Shown piece by piece: positions 43,592 through 54,306 of a DNA stretch of 64,000 nucleotides. Made by a program: the position numbers and the translations under genes. The notes under the pieces were generated by a model. The model made no database searches. It saw only the letters and a list, made by a program, of their open reading frames with translations, and was not told the DNA's origin. This DNA is from Burkholderiaceae bacterium (GTDB lineage Bacteria; Pseudomonadota; Gammaproteobacteria; Burkholderiales; Burkholderiaceae_C). Each line of letters begins with the position of its first letter. Position 1 is the first letter of the stretch. Location: NCBI GenBank assembly GCA_026125795.1, contig JAHCKM010000004.1, positions 892,055 to 956,054 on the forward strand, given 5' to 3'.

Positions 43592-46321
43592 CTACGGGTG
43601 GCGGTGCCACCAGGCCGCCGCCTCGCCGCGCGACTGCAGTGCCAGCTTGTCGAGGATGTTGGCGACGTGGCGCTTCACGGTGTGCGGGCTGATGTCGAGC
43701 GTGCGCGCGATGATCTTGTTGCTGCTGCCGCGCGCGATCAGCTGCAGCACCTCGGCCTCGCGTGTGCTCAAGCCGGCCCGCTTGCGTGCCGCGGCCGCGG
43801 CCGCCGGCGCCGCGCCCGATGCGGCCGAATCCGTGGCCGAACCGCGCCGCGCAGATTCGGCCAGCGTCGTCAGCTCCACCAGCAGGCGCGCGAGCTCGGG
43901 TTCCAGCTGCGCGCCCAGGCCTTCGGCGAGGGTGCGCAACACCGCCGGGCCCGCCATCAGCGCGTAGCCGGGCGAGGCCTCCTCACGCAGGCGCACAAGC
44001 GCCGGCACGGCCGCACGCGCCGCCGTGGCGGCAGCGCCGGCACGCAGCAGCGCGTGGGCGCCGCGCAGTTGCAGCTCCACCGCGTGCGCATGCACGTCCA
44101 TCGACGCCAGCTTCGGCTCGATCAACTCGTACTGCCGTGCCGCTTCGTCCCAGCGGCCTTGTGCCGCGGCGTGGCGCAGGCGCACGGCAATGGCGCGGCC
44201 ATTGAGCTGCTCGGCACTGCGCAGCGGATCTTCTTTCAGCCACGCAGCCCAGCGCTCCAGCACCGCCGGCGGCTCGTCGAGCAGGTGGCTGATGCGCACG
44301 CCGTACACGGCGAGGTGGTGCTGCCACAGGCGGCGTCGATCGGGCGCGGCGTCGCGGTTGCGCTCGCGCAGCGTCTCGAGCCGTGCGCGCACCTCGTCCG
44401 CGCGGCCGCTGATGGCACCTTCGATGAGGCGGAAGATCTGCACCGTGATGTCGGTTTCGCCCGAGCACGCGAGCCAGCGCTGGTCGTCCTCGGCGGCGCG
44501 CACCGCGTCGCGCGCCGCCTCGATGCGCCCGGCCCACAGGTGGTCATAGGCCTGCAGCATCGCCAGGTCGGCGCGCAGCGCCAGCGGCTGGCCGCGCAAC
44601 TCGTGGGATGCGCCCGCGACAAAGCGCTGCATCTGCCGGCGCATGCCCGGCAGCGTGCCCCAGTTGGCCGCCGGCACGCACTCCCACCAATCGAACAGCG
44701 ATGCACCGGTCTCGAGCGAGTCGAGCACGGCGCCGTACAGCTGCTGCACCTGGGCATGCTCGCCGCGCCGGAAGTGCTGCGTGGCGTCGGCGATCAGCAT
44801 CAGGCGGCGCGCGCTCGGCGCCAGCGCTCGGGCGCGCAGCTCGGCGATCAGCGCCTCGGATGCTTCGTTGCGGTCGGCCACGTACAGCGCCATCGCCAAC
44901 AAGCCCAGCGTGCGTTCGCGTGCCGTGCGCTGGCGCAGGGTCTCGCCGGCGGGCGGCGCGGGCAGCGCCTGCAGGCTCTCGGCGTGGCGGCGCACCGCGT
45001 CCCAGTCCCAGCGCAGCAGCGCCGCGCCGGCAGCCAGCGCGGCCAGCACCACCGACTGCGCGCGCCACTGCGCGTTGAACTGCGCCAGCGTGCGCTCGAC
45101 CTCGCCCGGACCCTGGTGCAGAAAAAGCGCCGGCGCCGCATCGTCGAGGCTGTTTTCGGCGCCGGCCCAGTCGCTGGCCTGCAACAGGTAACCGACGCGT
45201 CGCAGCGGATCGGCCTCGGTGGCCGCGGCGCGCTGCAGCAGCAGCGGCAGCTCGCCCGGCAGCCGCTGCACCAGGCGCGAGCGCAGCGCGTCGCGCAACA
45301 GGTCGTGCAGCACCAGCGTGCGCTCGGGCGCCTCCAGCGGCGTGGCGAACAGGCCGCGGCGCTCGATGTCGTCGAGGCGCAACGCGGCCGCGGCATCGCC
45401 GCTCACCGCGCCGGCGCGCGCTGCCGTCAGTTCCGGCAGCACCGAGGTGCGCAGCAGGAAGTTGTGCAGCTCGTGCGGCAGCGCATCGAGCACCTCGCTG
45501 GCCAGGTATTCGAACAGGTAGCGTTCGCCGAGCGTGCGCGCCGTCGCGGCGCCTGCGCGTGAGGCGTGCGCCAGCAGCGCCAGCCGCAGACCGGCCGGCC
45601 AGCCTTGCGTGCGTTCGTGCAGCGCCGCGCCGGCCGCCGCGTCGAGCCCGGCGGCCGCGATCAGCGCGGCGCTCTCGTCGGCGCTGAAGCGCAGCGCCTC
45701 GGCGCCAAACTCGGCCAGCTCGCCGGCGGCACGCAGGCGCGCCAGCGCCAGCGCCTCGCGGCTGGTGAGCACCAGGCACCACTGGCGCGGCAGGCGCTCG
45801 ATCAGCAGGTCGCCGAGGCCCACCAGATCGGCGTCGCGCGCGCGATGCAGGTCTTCGATCACGATCACGCCGTGCGCCACGTCGGCATGCGCCAATGCGT
45901 TGAGCAGCTCCTCGACGGCGCGGCGCGCGGCGGTGCTGCCCTGGTGCATCTGCGCCACCAGCGCGTCGGGCAGCGTACGCCACGGCAGGTCGAAGGGCTC
46001 CAGCGCCGCCGCCAGGCAGGCGAACAGCCGTGCCGCGTCGTCCTCGGCATCGAGCGAGACCCAGGCCAGCGCCGCATCGGCTTGCGCAAGGCCCTTGGCG
46101 AGCTCGGCCAGCGCGCTGGTCTTGCCGAAGCCGGCGGGCGCCTGCAGCAGCACCACGCGATGCGTGCGAGTGGCGGCCAGCAGTGCCTGATCGAGCACCG
46201 GGCGCGCAATCGTCTGCGCACGCGAGCGTGCCGGCCGGATCTTGGTGGCCGCAAAGCTCGGCGCCGCGCCGCGCGCGTCGAGCGTCGCCTCGCCAGGGGG
46301 TTCGATGGCCAGCGCCGTCAT
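43592..46321 (-). CDS. MalT-like LuxR-family transcriptional regulator (STAND ATPase)
   Basis: Protein of 909 residues. N-terminal [21 protein letters not shown], then Walker [12 protein letters not shown] (61-71), Walker B-like [19 protein letters not shown] with the Arg of the nucleotide switch, a winged helix, a long superhelical TPR-like region rich in AlaArgLeu, and a C-terminal [25 protein letters not shown] ending [14 protein letters not shown]. This is the layout of MalT and AlkS, ligand- and ATP-activated activators. Target unknown; the convergent lipoprotein gene is its neighbour. Confidence 0.9.
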   Translation of the reverse strand: MTALAIEPPGEATLDARGAAPSFAATKIRPARSRAQTIARPVLDQALLAATRTHRVVLLQAPAGFGKTSALAELAKGLAQADAALAWVSLDAEDDAARLFACLAAALEPFDLPWRTLPDALVAQMHQGSTAARRAVEELLNALAHADVAHGVIVIEDLHRARDADLVGLGDLLIERLPRQWCLVLTSREALALARLRAAGELAEFGAEALRFSADESAALIAAAGLDAAAGAALHERTQGWPAGLRLALLAHASRAGAATARTLGERYLFEYLASEVLDALPHELHNFLLRTSVLPELTAARAGAVSGDAAAALRLDDIERRGLFATPLEAPERTLVLHDLLRDALRSRLVQRLPGELPLLLQRAAATEADPLRRVGYLLQASDWAGAENSLDDAAPALFLHQGPGEVERTLAQFNAQWRAQSVVLAALAAGAALLRWDWDAVRRHAESLQALPAPPAGETLRQRTARERTLGLLAMALYVADRNEASEALIAELRARALAPSARRLMLIADATQHFRRGEHAQVQQLYGAVLDSLETGASLFDWWECVPAANWGTLPGMRRQMQRFVAGASHELRGQPLALRADLAMLQAYDHLWAGRIEAARDAVRAAEDDQRWLACSGETDITVQIFRLIEGAISGRADEVRARLETLRERNRDAAPDRRRLWQHHLAVYGVRISHLLDEPPAVLERWAAWLKEDPLRSAEQLNGRAIAVRLRHAAAQGRWDEAARQYELIEPKLASMDVHAHAVELQLRGAHALLRAGAAATAARAAVPALVRLREEASPGYALMAGPAVLRTLAEGLGAQLEPELARLLVELTTLAESARRGSATDSAASGAAPAAAAAARKRAGLSTREAEVLQLIARGSSNKIIARTLDISPHTVKRHVANILDKLALQSRGEAAAWWHRHP

Positions 46322-46343
46322 GCGGCAATGGTACGCAGCCGAC

Positions 46344-47054
46344 TCAGCCGGCGCGCAGCCGCAGGCTCAGTTCGCCGCGCAGGTCCCAGCGCCGCCACAG
46401 GTCGGCCAGCGTCACGAAGGCCAGCGTGAGGCCGAGCGAGCCCCACCACTCGGTGGCGTTCTCGATGCGGTCCTGCAGCGCGGCGTCGGCCCACAGGCCG
46501 GCCAGTGAGTTGCCCAGGCCGAGCAGCACGATCGCGCCGAACAGCGCGAGCAGCACGCGCTCGTGGCGGCGCGGGAAATGCAGCGCGCCGTGGGCGTGCA
46601 GCCGCTGCAGCGCGCGGCCCAGCAGCAGCATCGCCAGGCAGGTGCCGCCGAAGTACACCACTGTGCCATAACGCCGCAGCCAGCGGTACACCACACCCTC
46701 GGTGCCGAGGAAGCTGCCGTACAGCACCAGCGCCACGCCAGCCGCCACGCCGAGCACGGCCAGCGCCGCGGCGCTGCGCGAGGCCGGGCCGGCGCTGCGC
46801 TTCAGCACCTGAGCCTGCAACAGCCAGGCCAGCGCCTGCAGCACCGCCGCCGGAAGCACGATGGCGCGGAACACGTGGTTCGCCAGGCCATGGCGGGCGG
46901 CGCGGCTGATCGACACGCAACCCTCGACGAAAGGGTTGCACGCCGGCACCAGGCCCTGGTGCAGCGCCAGCGCCAGCGCGATCAGCGCGGCCAGTGCCGG
47001 CAGCAGCCCGGCGGCGAGCGCCAGCGGCCACAGCGCGATGCCGTGCGTCTTCAT
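46344..47054 (-). CDS. hypothetical integral membrane protein
   Basis: Protein of 236 residues with about six hydrophobic segments ([22 protein letters not shown] at the N-terminus, later [13 protein letters not shown] and [15 protein letters not shown]). His-rich loop [14 protein letters not shown]. No family recognised; the layout is reminiscent of Frag1/DRAM-type or DUF998-type proteins. Its ATG overlaps the stop of the YcaQ-like gene by four bases. Confidence 0.6.
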   Translation of the reverse strand: MKTHGIALWPLALAAGLLPALAALIALALALHQGLVPACNPFVEGCVSISRAARHGLANHVFRAIVLPAAVLQALAWLLQAQVLKRSAGPASRSAAALAVLGVAAGVALVLYGSFLGTEGVVYRWLRRYGTVVYFGGTCLAMLLLGRALQRLHAHGALHFPRRHERVLLALFGAIVLLGLGNSLAGLWADAALQDRIENATEWWGSLGLTLAFVTLADLWRRWDLRGELSLRLRAG

Positions 47055-48136
47055 CCGAGGCCGAGGAACGTGTACATGCGGTGCAACTCGTCGTCGACCG
47101 CCTGCACGAAGGCCGGCTCGCCGATGCGCGCGCCGACAAAGCCCACCTGCACCGACATGCGCCGATCGCGCACGCCGATGTTGGCCCAACCCACCACGCG
47201 CTCGCGCCACAGCAGCGGCAGCGCATAGTGGCCGAGCTGGCGCTTGGGCGCCGGCGTGTAGGCCTCGAAGCGGTACGGCCAGCCCCAGAAGCGCTCGAAG
47301 CGCAAGCGGTCCCACACCACCGGGTCGAACGGGGCGAGCAGCCACACGCGCTCCGGCGTCTCGGGTGCCGCCGCCGGGTCTTCGCCGGCGGGCCAGTACC
47401 AATCGGTGCCATCGACGTGCGCGTGGGCCAGGCGCGCCTTCGCCTGCGCGAAGGCGCGCGCGCGATCGCCGGCCCATTGCGGCGCCGCCAGCGCGAGGCG
47501 GTTCACCAGTTGGCGCAGCGTCACCGCGGGCAGCGGCGCGTACTTGGCGACGATCAGGTCGACCATCGCGTCCATGCGCGTGAGGATCTCGGCCTTGTCG
47601 GTGAGCGCCGGCCACGCCTCGCGTGCCGCGTACAGGCGTGTGCCGCCTTCGCGCCGCGCCACGCGCAACAGGCCGCGGTAGTGCATGCCGTCGAGCAACT
47701 CGGTGGTGGCGTTGCTCGAGCCGCCGAACCAATTGGTCACCTTGCCGTGGTCGAAGTGCGCATCGACCTCGCGCGGGTGCACGGTGCCGCGCTCGCGCAC
47801 GAACGCGAGCACTTCCTCGGCTTTGCTCCAGCGTGCCTTGGACCAGGGCTTGCGTGCCTTGCGCGGGTGCATCAGCGCGTGGTGGCTGGCACCGAGGAAG
47901 CCATAGTTGACGAAGAAGTCCTCCTCGATGCCGAGTTCCGCGTAGCGCCGCTCGAGGTCGCCGGCCTGATAGGCGGTCACACGATGGCGCAGCGTGAGGT
48001 CCTGCGCGCGCGCCGGCGCTCGCAGCGGGTCGGCCTGCACGAACCCCAGGCGCTGCAGCGCGTCGGCCAGCGTGGTGGGGGCGAACAGGCTGCGCGCGAG
48101 CGCATGTCGGCGCAGGTGGTCCAGGCTGATGGGCAT
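47051..48136 (-). CDS. YcaQ/AlkX-type DNA glycosylase (HTH_42 family)
   Basis: Protein of 361 residues of the winged-helix crosslink repair family. Seen: LGFVQADPLRAPARAQDLTLRHRV with the catalytic QxD motif (Q-A-D), VNYGFLGASHHALMHPRK, ATTELLDGMHYRGLLRVARREG and PFDPVVWDRLRFERFWGWPYRFE. YcaQ (AlkX) unhooks interstrand crosslinks, so a role in DNA crosslink repair is likely. Divergent from the Nudix gene with 52 bases between. Confidence 0.8.
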   Translation of the reverse strand: MPISLDHLRRHALARSLFAPTTLADALQRLGFVQADPLRAPARAQDLTLRHRVTAYQAGDLERRYAELGIEEDFFVNYGFLGASHHALMHPRKARKPWSKARWSKAEEVLAFVRERGTVHPREVDAHFDHGKVTNWFGGSSNATTELLDGMHYRGLLRVARREGGTRLYAAREAWPALTDKAEILTRMDAMVDLIVAKYAPLPAVTLRQLVNRLALAAPQWAGDRARAFAQAKARLAHAHVDGTDWYWPAGEDPAAAPETPERVWLLAPFDPVVWDRLRFERFWGWPYRFEAYTPAPKRQLGHYALPLLWRERVVGWANIGVRDRRMSVQVGFVGARIGEPAFVQAVDDELHRMYTFLGLG

Positions 48137-48188
48137 GGCCCGATCATGCCAAGCGGCGGCGCCAGGTGATGCGGGACAATGGCTCGCG

Positions 48189-48854
48189 ATGACGGAAGCG
48201 GTGGATCGACTGACGGCGGCCCGGCTGCGCGAGCGGCTGGCGCGCTTCGACGTGCAGGCCATCGAAGCCGCCGGCTTGCGCCGTGCCGCCGTGGCGGTGG
48301 TCGTCACCGAGTCCGGTTACGGCGCCGCCGTGCAGGGCACGCCGGTGCACGAGCAGTGGAGCCGCGACATCGCTTTGCTGCTGACGCGCCGCGCCGCGGG
48401 GCTGAGCGCGCATGCGGGCCAATGGGCGATGCCCGGCGGCCGTATCGACGCCGGCGAGACGCCGGAGCAGGCGGCGCTGCGCGAGCTGGTGGAGGAAGTC
48501 GGCCTGCAACTGCCGGCCGACGCGGTCTGCGGCCGCCTCGACGACTACGCCACCCGGTCCGGCTACGTGATCACGCCGGTGGTGGTGTGGGCCGGGCCGG
48601 CACGCGATCTTTCGCCCAATGAAGCCGAGGTCGCGAGCATTCACCGCATCCCGGCCAGCGAGATGCTGCGCAGCGATGCGCCGCTGCTCAACCAGGTGAA
48701 GGGTGCCGAGCATCCGGTGCTGCGCATGCCGGTGGGCGAGCGCTGGATCGCCGCGCCGACGGCCGCGTTCATCTACCAGTTCCGCGAGTGGTGCCTGCTG
48801 CAGCGCGACACGCGCGTGGCGCACTTCGACCAGCCGTTCTTCGCGTGGCGTTGA
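48189..48854 (+). CDS. Nudix hydrolase, CoA pyrophosphatase-like
   Basis: Protein of 221 residues: GQWAMPGGRIDAGETPEQAA and RELVEEVGL form the Nudix box, and the preceding LLTRRAAGLSAHAGQ is the UPF0035-type sequence that marks CoA pyrophosphatases (NudL). ATG 48189 begins a normal N-terminus; longer forms run back through the YcaQ gene region. The MBL-fold gene begins after five bases, probably in the same operon. Confidence 0.8.
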   Translation: MTEAVDRLTAARLRERLARFDVQAIEAAGLRRAAVAVVVTESGYGAAVQGTPVHEQWSRDIALLLTRRAAGLSAHAGQWAMPGGRIDAGETPEQAALRELVEEVGLQLPADAVCGRLDDYATRSGYVITPVVVWAGPARDLSPNEAEVASIHRIPASEMLRSDAPLLNQVKGAEHPVLRMPVGERWIAAPTAAFIYQFREWCLLQRDTRVAHFDQPFFAWR

Positions 48855-48859
48855 ACGCG

Positions 48860-49786
48860 ATGCACGCGGCGCTGAACGGCCTGACCGTGCTCGAACGCGG
48901 CTGGCTGTCGTCGAACAACATCGTGATCCATGCCGCCGGCGACGAGCCCGGCACGGTGCTGGTCGACAGCGGCCATGTCGCGCATGCCGACCAGACCGTG
49001 GCGCTGGTGCGGCACGCGCTGCGCGGGCAGCGCCTGCAGCGCATCGTCAACACGCACCTGCACACCGACCATTGCGGCGGCAACGCCGCGCTGCAGCGCG
49101 CGTTCGGCGCGCCGATCACCGTGCCGCCGGGCAACGCCGGCGCAGTCGCGGCGTGGGACACGCTGCGGCTGACGCATCAGAGCACCGGTCAGCGCAGCGA
49201 GCGCTTTGTGCACGCCGCCACGCTGGCGCCGGGCGAACATTTCATGGCCGGCGGCCGGCGCTGGGATGCGATCGCGGCGCCGGGCCACGATCCGTTCTCG
49301 CTGATGCTGTTCGACGCGCGCGAGGGCGTGCTGATCTCGGCCGACGCGTTGTGGGAACACGGCTTCGGCGTGGTGTTCCCGGAGATCGATGGCGAGCCCG
49401 GCTTCGACGATGTCGGTGCCACGCTGGATGCGATCGAGCGGCTGCCGGTGCGGGTGGTGATCCCGGGCCACGGCGCGCCGTTCACCGACGTGAAGAGCGC
49501 GCTCGGCCGCGCCCGCTCGCGTCTGAGCGGGTTTCAGCAGGATCCGGCGCGGCATGCGCGCCATGCGGTCAAGGTGCTGCTCAAGTACCACGTGATGGAG
49601 GAGCGGCGCATCGCGCACGACGTGCTTCTGCAATGGATCGGCGCCACGCCGAACCTGTTGTCGTTGTGGCGACGCTTCGGCACGGCGCACAGCGATTCGC
49701 CCGTGCAGTGGTGCGACCGCTTCGTCGACGAGCTGGTGGCGCAGGGTGCGCTGTCGCGCGACGGCGACGACGTGGTCGATCGTTGA
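48860..49786 (+). CDS. MBL-fold metallo-hydrolase
   Basis: Protein of 308 residues: NTHLHTDHCGGNAAL is the HxHxDH zinc motif, followed by PGHDPFSLMLFD, SADALW and PGHGAPF, the glyoxalase-II-like order of motifs. C-terminal winged-helix-like extension (LLQWIGATPNLLSLWRRFG). TTG 48851 and ATG 48860 are both possible; the ATG is used. Substrate unknown. Confidence 0.85.
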   Translation: MHAALNGLTVLERGWLSSNNIVIHAAGDEPGTVLVDSGHVAHADQTVALVRHALRGQRLQRIVNTHLHTDHCGGNAALQRAFGAPITVPPGNAGAVAAWDTLRLTHQSTGQRSERFVHAATLAPGEHFMAGGRRWDAIAAPGHDPFSLMLFDAREGVLISADALWEHGFGVVFPEIDGEPGFDDVGATLDAIERLPVRVVIPGHGAPFTDVKSALGRARSRLSGFQQDPARHARHAVKVLLKYHVMEERRIAHDVLLQWIGATPNLLSLWRRFGTAHSDSPVQWCDRFVDELVAQGALSRDGDDVVDR

Positions 49787-49844
49787 CACGTGGTCCACAA
49801 TGGCCGCGTCGAACAGCAGCGCCCGCGAGGGCCGGAGGCCCGAC

Positions 49845-50342
49845 ATGAACGCTGACTCGTACAAGGTCCTGTTGCCCGTCGATGGATCACCCGATGCGCT
49901 GGCCGCCGTGCGGCATGCGCTTCAGCGCAGCAGCACTGTGCCGGGCGCCAGCTTCGTGCTCGTCAACGTGCAGGGCCCGCCTTCGCTCTACGAGGTGATG
50001 GTGGCGCACGACGCGGATCGCATCGAGGCCGTGCGGCGCGACGCCGGCACCGATCTGCTGGGCGCCGCCGAGGCGCTGCTCGACGCCGCCGGCGCCGAAT
50101 ACGAAAGCGAGGTGGCCAGCGGCACCGCCGAGCACCTGATCGTCGAACTGGCCGAGAACTACCGCTGCCACGCGATCGTGATGGGCGCGCGCGGCATCGG
50201 GGCGCAAGCCGACGAGGGCGGCCTGGGTCCAGTGGCGCTCGCGGTGCTGCAGGCGAGTCCGGTGCCGGTGACGATCGTGCGGGCGGGTTCTGCGGGCGGC
50301 GCCGAGGAGGCGGCCGAGGACGAGAGCGCGGGCGAAGTCTGA
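49845..50342 (+). CDS. universal stress protein (UspA family)
   Basis: Protein of 165 residues. Beginning YKVLLPVDGSPDALAAVRHAL, VLVNVQG, then VMGARGIGAQADEGGLGPVALAVLQ, the GxxG-x9-GxVA nucleotide-binding motif, and VPVTIVRAG. CCGGAGG lies seven bases before the ATG. Usual role is stress survival. The C-terminal 15 residues are acidic and low-complexity. Confidence 0.85.
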   Translation: MNADSYKVLLPVDGSPDALAAVRHALQRSSTVPGASFVLVNVQGPPSLYEVMVAHDADRIEAVRRDAGTDLLGAAEALLDAAGAEYESEVASGTAEHLIVELAENYRCHAIVMGARGIGAQADEGGLGPVALAVLQASPVPVTIVRAGSAGGAEEAAEDESAGEV

Positions 50343-50376
50343 TTGCGGCGCGGCGCGGCGCGCCGCGCGGGCTGTC

Positions 50377-51555
50377 CTACAGGCCGGCTGCAGCCTTCAA
50401 GGCTGCAGCTTTGTCGGTTCGCTCCCACGTGAACTCCGGCTCCTCACGCCCGAAATGCCCGTACGCCGCGGTCTTCTCGTAGATCGGGCGCAGCAGGTCG
50501 AGCATCTGGATGATTCCCTTGGGGCGCAGGTCGAAGTGTTCGTTGACCAGTGCGGCGATCTTCTCGTCGCTCAGCTTGCCGGTGCCTTCGGTGTAGACGG
50601 TCACGTTCATCGGCTTGGCCACGCCGATGGCATAAGCCACCTGCACCTGGCACTGCTTGGCCAGGCCGGCGGCGACCACGTTCTTGGCGACATAACGTGC
50701 GGCGTAGGCGGCCGAGCGATCGACCTTGCTCGGATCCTTGCCGGAGAACGCGCCGCCGCCGTGCGGGCAGGCGCCGCCGTAGGTGTCGACGATGATCTTG
50801 CGCCCGGTGAGGCCGCAGTCGCCCTGCGGGCCGCCGATGACGAAGCGGCCGGTCGGGTTGATCAGGTACCGCGTGTTCTTGATCCACTCCTTGGGCAGCA
50901 CCGGCTTGATGATGTTCTCGATCACCGCCTCGACGAACTCGGGCTTCATCTTCTTGCCGTCGCTCATCTCGGGCGCGTGCTGGCTCGACAGCACCACGGT
51001 GTCGATCGAGTGCGGCTTGCCGTCGACGTAGCGCATCGTGATCTGGCTCTTGGCATCGGGGCGCAGGTACGGCATGCGGCCGTCGCGGCGCAGCTGGGCC
51101 TGGCGCTCGACCAGGCGGTGCGCGTAGTAGATCGGCGCGGGCATCAGCTCAGGCGTCTCGTCGCAGGCGTAGCCGAACATCAGGCCCTGGTCGCCGGCGC
51201 CCTGGTTGAGGTAGTCGTCGCTGGCCTGGTCTACGCCCTGCGCGATGTCGTTGCTCTGCTTGTCATAGGCCACCAGCACCGCGCAGCCCTTGTAGTCGAT
51301 GCCGTATTCGGTGTTGTCGTAGCCGATGCGCTTGATCGTGTCGCGTGCCACCTGGATGTAGTCGACCACCGCGTTGGTGGTGATCTCGCCGGCCAGCACC
51401 ACCAGGCCGGTGTTGGTCAGGGTTTCGGCAGCCACGCGCGAGCGCGGGTCCTGCTTGAAGATCGCGTCGAGGATGGCGTCGGAGATCTGGTCGGCCACCT
51501 TGTCGGGGTGACCTTCGGAAACCGATTCCGACGTGAAGAGAAAGTCGTTCGCCAC
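50377..51555 (-). CDS. metK: S-adenosylmethionine synthetase
   Basis: Enzyme of 392 residues making SAM from methionine and ATP. All signatures are present: [54 protein letters not shown] and [16 protein letters not shown] 51555 is the start; GAGGAG lies nine bases upstream, and extending to 51597 would read through that site. Long structured leader upstream (51571-51642). Gene neighbours (lpxL-like, dapF) are those of Burkholderiales. Confidence 0.96.
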   Translation of the reverse strand: MANDFLFTSESVSEGHPDKVADQISDAILDAIFKQDPRSRVAAETLTNTGLVVLAGEITTNAVVDYIQVARDTIKRIGYDNTEYGIDYKGCAVLVAYDKQSNDIAQGVDQASDDYLNQGAGDQGLMFGYACDETPELMPAPIYYAHRLVERQAQLRRDGRMPYLRPDAKSQITMRYVDGKPHSIDTVVLSSQHAPEMSDGKKMKPEFVEAVIENIIKPVLPKEWIKNTRYLINPTGRFVIGGPQGDCGLTGRKIIVDTYGGACPHGGGAFSGKDPSKVDRSAAYAARYVAKNVVAAGLAKQCQVQVAYAIGVAKPMNVTVYTEGTGKLSDEKIAALVNEHFDLRPKGIIQMLDLLRPIYEKTAAYGHFGREEPEFTWERTDKAAALKAAAGL

Positions 51556-51570
51556 TTCAATACACTCCTC

Positions 51571-51642
51571 GGGTTTTGAGCCTGCCGACATTGGCAACTT
51601 CGCGTTGCCGGCTCACGTTGCGAGAGGGAGAGCGGCGAACGC
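51571..51642 (-). promoter_or_regulatory. structured 5' leader of metK, candidate riboswitch-like element
   Basis: On the minus strand a nested structure is visible: GAGCC (51614-51610), hairpin GGCAACGCGAAGTTGCC (51609-51593), bulge AATGTCGGCA and closing GGCTC (51582-51578), then AAAACCCGAGGAG, the ribosome site. The stem is complete on both sides without mismatches. It is not the SAH riboswitch and has no U-tract of a terminator. It could control SAM synthase translation, but no known class was recognised. Confidence 0.4.
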
Positions 51643-51742
51643 TTTAGCGGCATTTGTGGAGCCTGATGAAGCCCGGCGCCACGGGCCCCAAAGCCCGCAC
51701 GCGATCGCCCCGCAAGTGGTTCATTAACTCGGCGACGCCGCG

Positions 51743-51748
51743 ATTATA
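51743..51748 (-). promoter_or_regulatory. -10 box of the metK promoter
   Basis: Perfect TATAAT on the minus strand in an AT-rich patch, about 190 bases before the GTG. No convincing -35 box at 16-18 bases. The divergent acyltransferase gene starts on the other side. Confidence 0.45.
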
Positions 51749-51852
51749 GGAACGATGGCATTGCAGTTGACACGGCGGGGCTTGTTCACAAGCGCACGAA
51801 TGCGGGGGTGTTGGGCAGGTCGTGGGCAGCTTGCCCCATGCAAGGCGTTCAC

Positions 51853-52740
51853 ATGCTGATGCGCGCCGCCACGCATGGCCTGATCGTGATGCTGTGGCTG
51901 CTGCACTGGCTGCCGCTGCCGGTGCTGGCGGTGCTCGGGCGCGGCCTGGGTTGGCTGGCCTGGCGGGCCGTGCCGAGCCGCCAGGACGTGGCGCTGCGCA
52001 ACCTGGCGCTGTGCATGCCGGAGCTGAGCCCGGCGCAGCGCATGCACATCGCGCGCGAGCACTTCGCGTTGCTTGGCCGCGCCGTGGTCGAGCGCGGGCT
52101 GTTGTGGCACGCCAGCCCGGCGCGCCTGAAACGCCTGATCCACGTGGAGGGCGACGCCACGCTCCCCGAACACGCGGGCCAGCCGGTGATGTGGCTGGTG
52201 CCGCACTTCGTCGGCCTGGACATCGCCGGTGTGGCGGTGCAGCTGTTCCAGTCGCGCCCGGTGGTGTCGATGTACCAGATGCAGAGCAACCCGGTGTTCG
52301 AGAAGGCGGTGCTGCGCGGGCGGCTGCGCTTCGGCAACGGCAGGCTGTTCTCGCGCTGGGATGGCGCGCGTGCGGTGATTCGCGCGGTGCGCGAAGGCCA
52401 TCACTTCTTCAACCTGCCCGACATGGACTTCGGCGCCAAGGACGCTGCGTTCGTGCCGTTCTTCGGCGTGCCGGCGGCCACGCTGCTCGCGCCGTCGCGC
52501 ATGGCCAAGGCACTGGGCATGCGGGTGCAGCCGGTGGTGACCGAGGTGCTGCCGGGCGGCCGGGGCTATCGCGTGCGCTTTCTCGAGCCCTGGAGCGACT
52601 TTCCCACCGACGATGCGCTGGCCGACACGCTGCGCATGAACCGGTGGATCGAGGATGAGGCGCGGCGCATGCCGGCGCAGTACTTGTGGGTGCACAAGCG
52701 CTTCAAAACGCGTCCAAAGGGCGCGTCGTCGGTGTACTGA
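51853..52740 (+). CDS. lysophospholipid / lipid A acyltransferase (LpxL/HtrB family)
   Basis: Protein of 295 residues: an N-terminal membrane segment ([20 protein letters not shown]), [17 protein letters not shown], then [15 protein letters not shown] with the H(x4)D active site and [20 protein letters not shown], all LpxL-type marks. It transfers an acyl chain to lipid A in the inner membrane. ATG 51853 has CAAGG eight bases ahead; ATG 51838 is also in frame. Located between metK and dapF as in related genomes. Confidence 0.85.
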   Translation: MLMRAATHGLIVMLWLLHWLPLPVLAVLGRGLGWLAWRAVPSRQDVALRNLALCMPELSPAQRMHIAREHFALLGRAVVERGLLWHASPARLKRLIHVEGDATLPEHAGQPVMWLVPHFVGLDIAGVAVQLFQSRPVVSMYQMQSNPVFEKAVLRGRLRFGNGRLFSRWDGARAVIRAVREGHHFFNLPDMDFGAKDAAFVPFFGVPAATLLAPSRMAKALGMRVQPVVTEVLPGGRGYRVRFLEPWSDFPTDDALADTLRMNRWIEDEARRMPAQYLWVHKRFKTRPKGASSVY

Positions 52741-52762
52741 CGCCGGTGTACTAGGATTCACC

Positions 52763-53617
52763 ATGCGGTTGCGGTTCACCAAAATGCACGGCGCGGGCAA
52801 CGACTTCGTGATGCTCGATGCCACCCGGGCGCCGATCGAGCTGTCGGGCGAACAGCTGCGCCGCCTCGGCGACCGTCGCTTCGGCGTCGGCGCCGACCAG
52901 ATCCTGCTGGTGGAGCCGTCGCGCCGGCCCGACGTGGACTTTCGCTATCGCATCTTCAACAACACCGGCGACGAGGTTGAACATTGCGGCAACGGCGCGC
53001 GCTGCTTCGTGCGCTTTGCGCGCGACAAGGGGCTGACCGATCACGATGCGATTCGCGTCGAGACGATGAACCGCGTGCTCGAGCTGAAGCTGCAACCCGA
53101 CGGCCGCGTGGCGGTCGACATGCAGGCCCCTGTGTTCGATCACGCGGCGCTGCCCTTCGATGCCAGCGGCCTGACGCCGCGCATCGTCAACGGCTTTCAG
53201 TTGTGGCCCCTGCCGCTGCGCGAGCGGCTCGCGGTGGAAGTCGCCGTGCTGTCGATGGGCAATCCGCACGCGGTGCAACGCGTCGACGACGTCGCCACCG
53301 CGCCGGTGGTCGAGCTGGGCTCGCTGATCGAGGCGCATCCGCGTTTTGCGCGCAAGGTCAATGCCGGCTTCATGCAGGTGCTGTCGCGCACGCAGATCGC
53401 GCTGCGCGTGTTCGAGCGCGGCGCCGGCGAGACGCTGGCCTGCGGCACCGGCGCCTGCGCCGCCGTGGTGGCCGGCATCCGCCTGGGCTGGCTCGACGGC
53501 AAGGTCGATGTGCAGACGCGCGGCGGGCTGCTGACCATCGAATGGCCCGGCGGCGATGCGAGCGTGATGATGACCGGCCCGGCGCAAACGGTGTACGAAG
53601 GAGAGATTGACCTATGA
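52763..53617 (+). CDS. dapF: diaminopimelate epimerase
   Basis: Enzyme of 284 residues converting LL- to meso-diaminopimelate. [13 protein letters not shown], the first catalytic Cys in [18 protein letters not shown] and the second catalytic Cys in ACGTGACAA, all family signatures. Supplies meso-DAP for peptidoglycan and lysine. Its stop overlaps the ATG of the DUF484 gene (ATGA). Confidence 0.97.
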   Translation: MRLRFTKMHGAGNDFVMLDATRAPIELSGEQLRRLGDRRFGVGADQILLVEPSRRPDVDFRYRIFNNTGDEVEHCGNGARCFVRFARDKGLTDHDAIRVETMNRVLELKLQPDGRVAVDMQAPVFDHAALPFDASGLTPRIVNGFQLWPLPLRERLAVEVAVLSMGNPHAVQRVDDVATAPVVELGSLIEAHPRFARKVNAGFMQVLSRTQIALRVFERGAGETLACGTGACAAVVAGIRLGWLDGKVDVQTRGGLLTIEWPGGDASVMMTGPAQTVYEGEIDL

Positions 53618-54288
53618 ATTTGAGCGAAGCCGAGCTGGCGCGTTACCTGCTCGACACGCCGGACTTCTTCGAGCGCCAGGCCGACGTGCTGGCTTCGGTG
53701 CGCCTCACCAGCCCGCATGGCCAGCGCGCGGTGTCGCTGCAGGAGCGGCAGATGGAGATGCTGCGCGACAAGATCAAAGGGCTGGAGCACAAGATCATCG
53801 AGATGATTCGCGCCAGCCAGGAGAACGAGGCCATCGCCGAGCGTCTGCACCGCTTCACGCGCGCGATCCTGCTCACTCACAACCCGGGCGACCTGCCCGA
53901 CGTGATCGTGCGCGAACTGAAGCACGAGTTCATGGTGCCGCGCGCGGCGTTGCGGCTGTGGGGCGCGGCCGATCCGTACACCGCGCTGCGCTTCGCGCAG
54001 GGCGCGTCGGACGACGTGCGCAGCTTCGCCGCCAGCCTGCACGCGCCGTACTGCGGCGCCAACTCCGGCTTCGAGGCCTGCGGCTGGCTCGAAGAGCCCG
54101 AGACGGTGGCGTCGCTGGCCATGATCCCGCTGCGACACGGCGCGGCAGAATCGACGCAGGCGTTCGGCCTGCTGGTGCTGGGCTCGCCGGACCCCACGCG
54201 TTACAGCGCCGACATGGGCACCGAGTTCCTGGCGCGCCTGGGCGAAGTCTCGAGCGCGGGCCTGACGCGCCTGCTGCCGGTGTTCTAA
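53614..54288 (+). CDS. DUF484-family protein
   Basis: Protein of 224 residues: [33 protein letters not shown] is the DUF484 N-terminus, followed by a coiled coil and a GAF-like end ([26 protein letters not shown]). The family is a usual neighbour of dapF and xerC and of unknown function. Overlaps dapF by four bases. Confidence 0.9.
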   Translation: MNLSEAELARYLLDTPDFFERQADVLASVRLTSPHGQRAVSLQERQMEMLRDKIKGLEHKIIEMIRASQENEAIAERLHRFTRAILLTHNPGDLPDVIVRELKHEFMVPRAALRLWGAADPYTALRFAQGASDDVRSFAASLHAPYCGANSGFEACGWLEEPETVASLAMIPLRHGAAESTQAFGLLVLGSPDPTRYSADMGTEFLARLGEVSSAGLTRLLPVF

Positions 54289-54306
54289 CCCTTTTCTCGA
54301 GCGCAC

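Noticed and set aside
43598-45562. 654-residue plus-strand open frame
   Set aside because: Antisense shadow of the MalT-like gene; low-complexity Arg/Gln-rich.
51571-51642. Second SAH riboswitch in front of metK
   Set aside because: The CCGAGG...CAGGCTCGG core is missing; stems differ.
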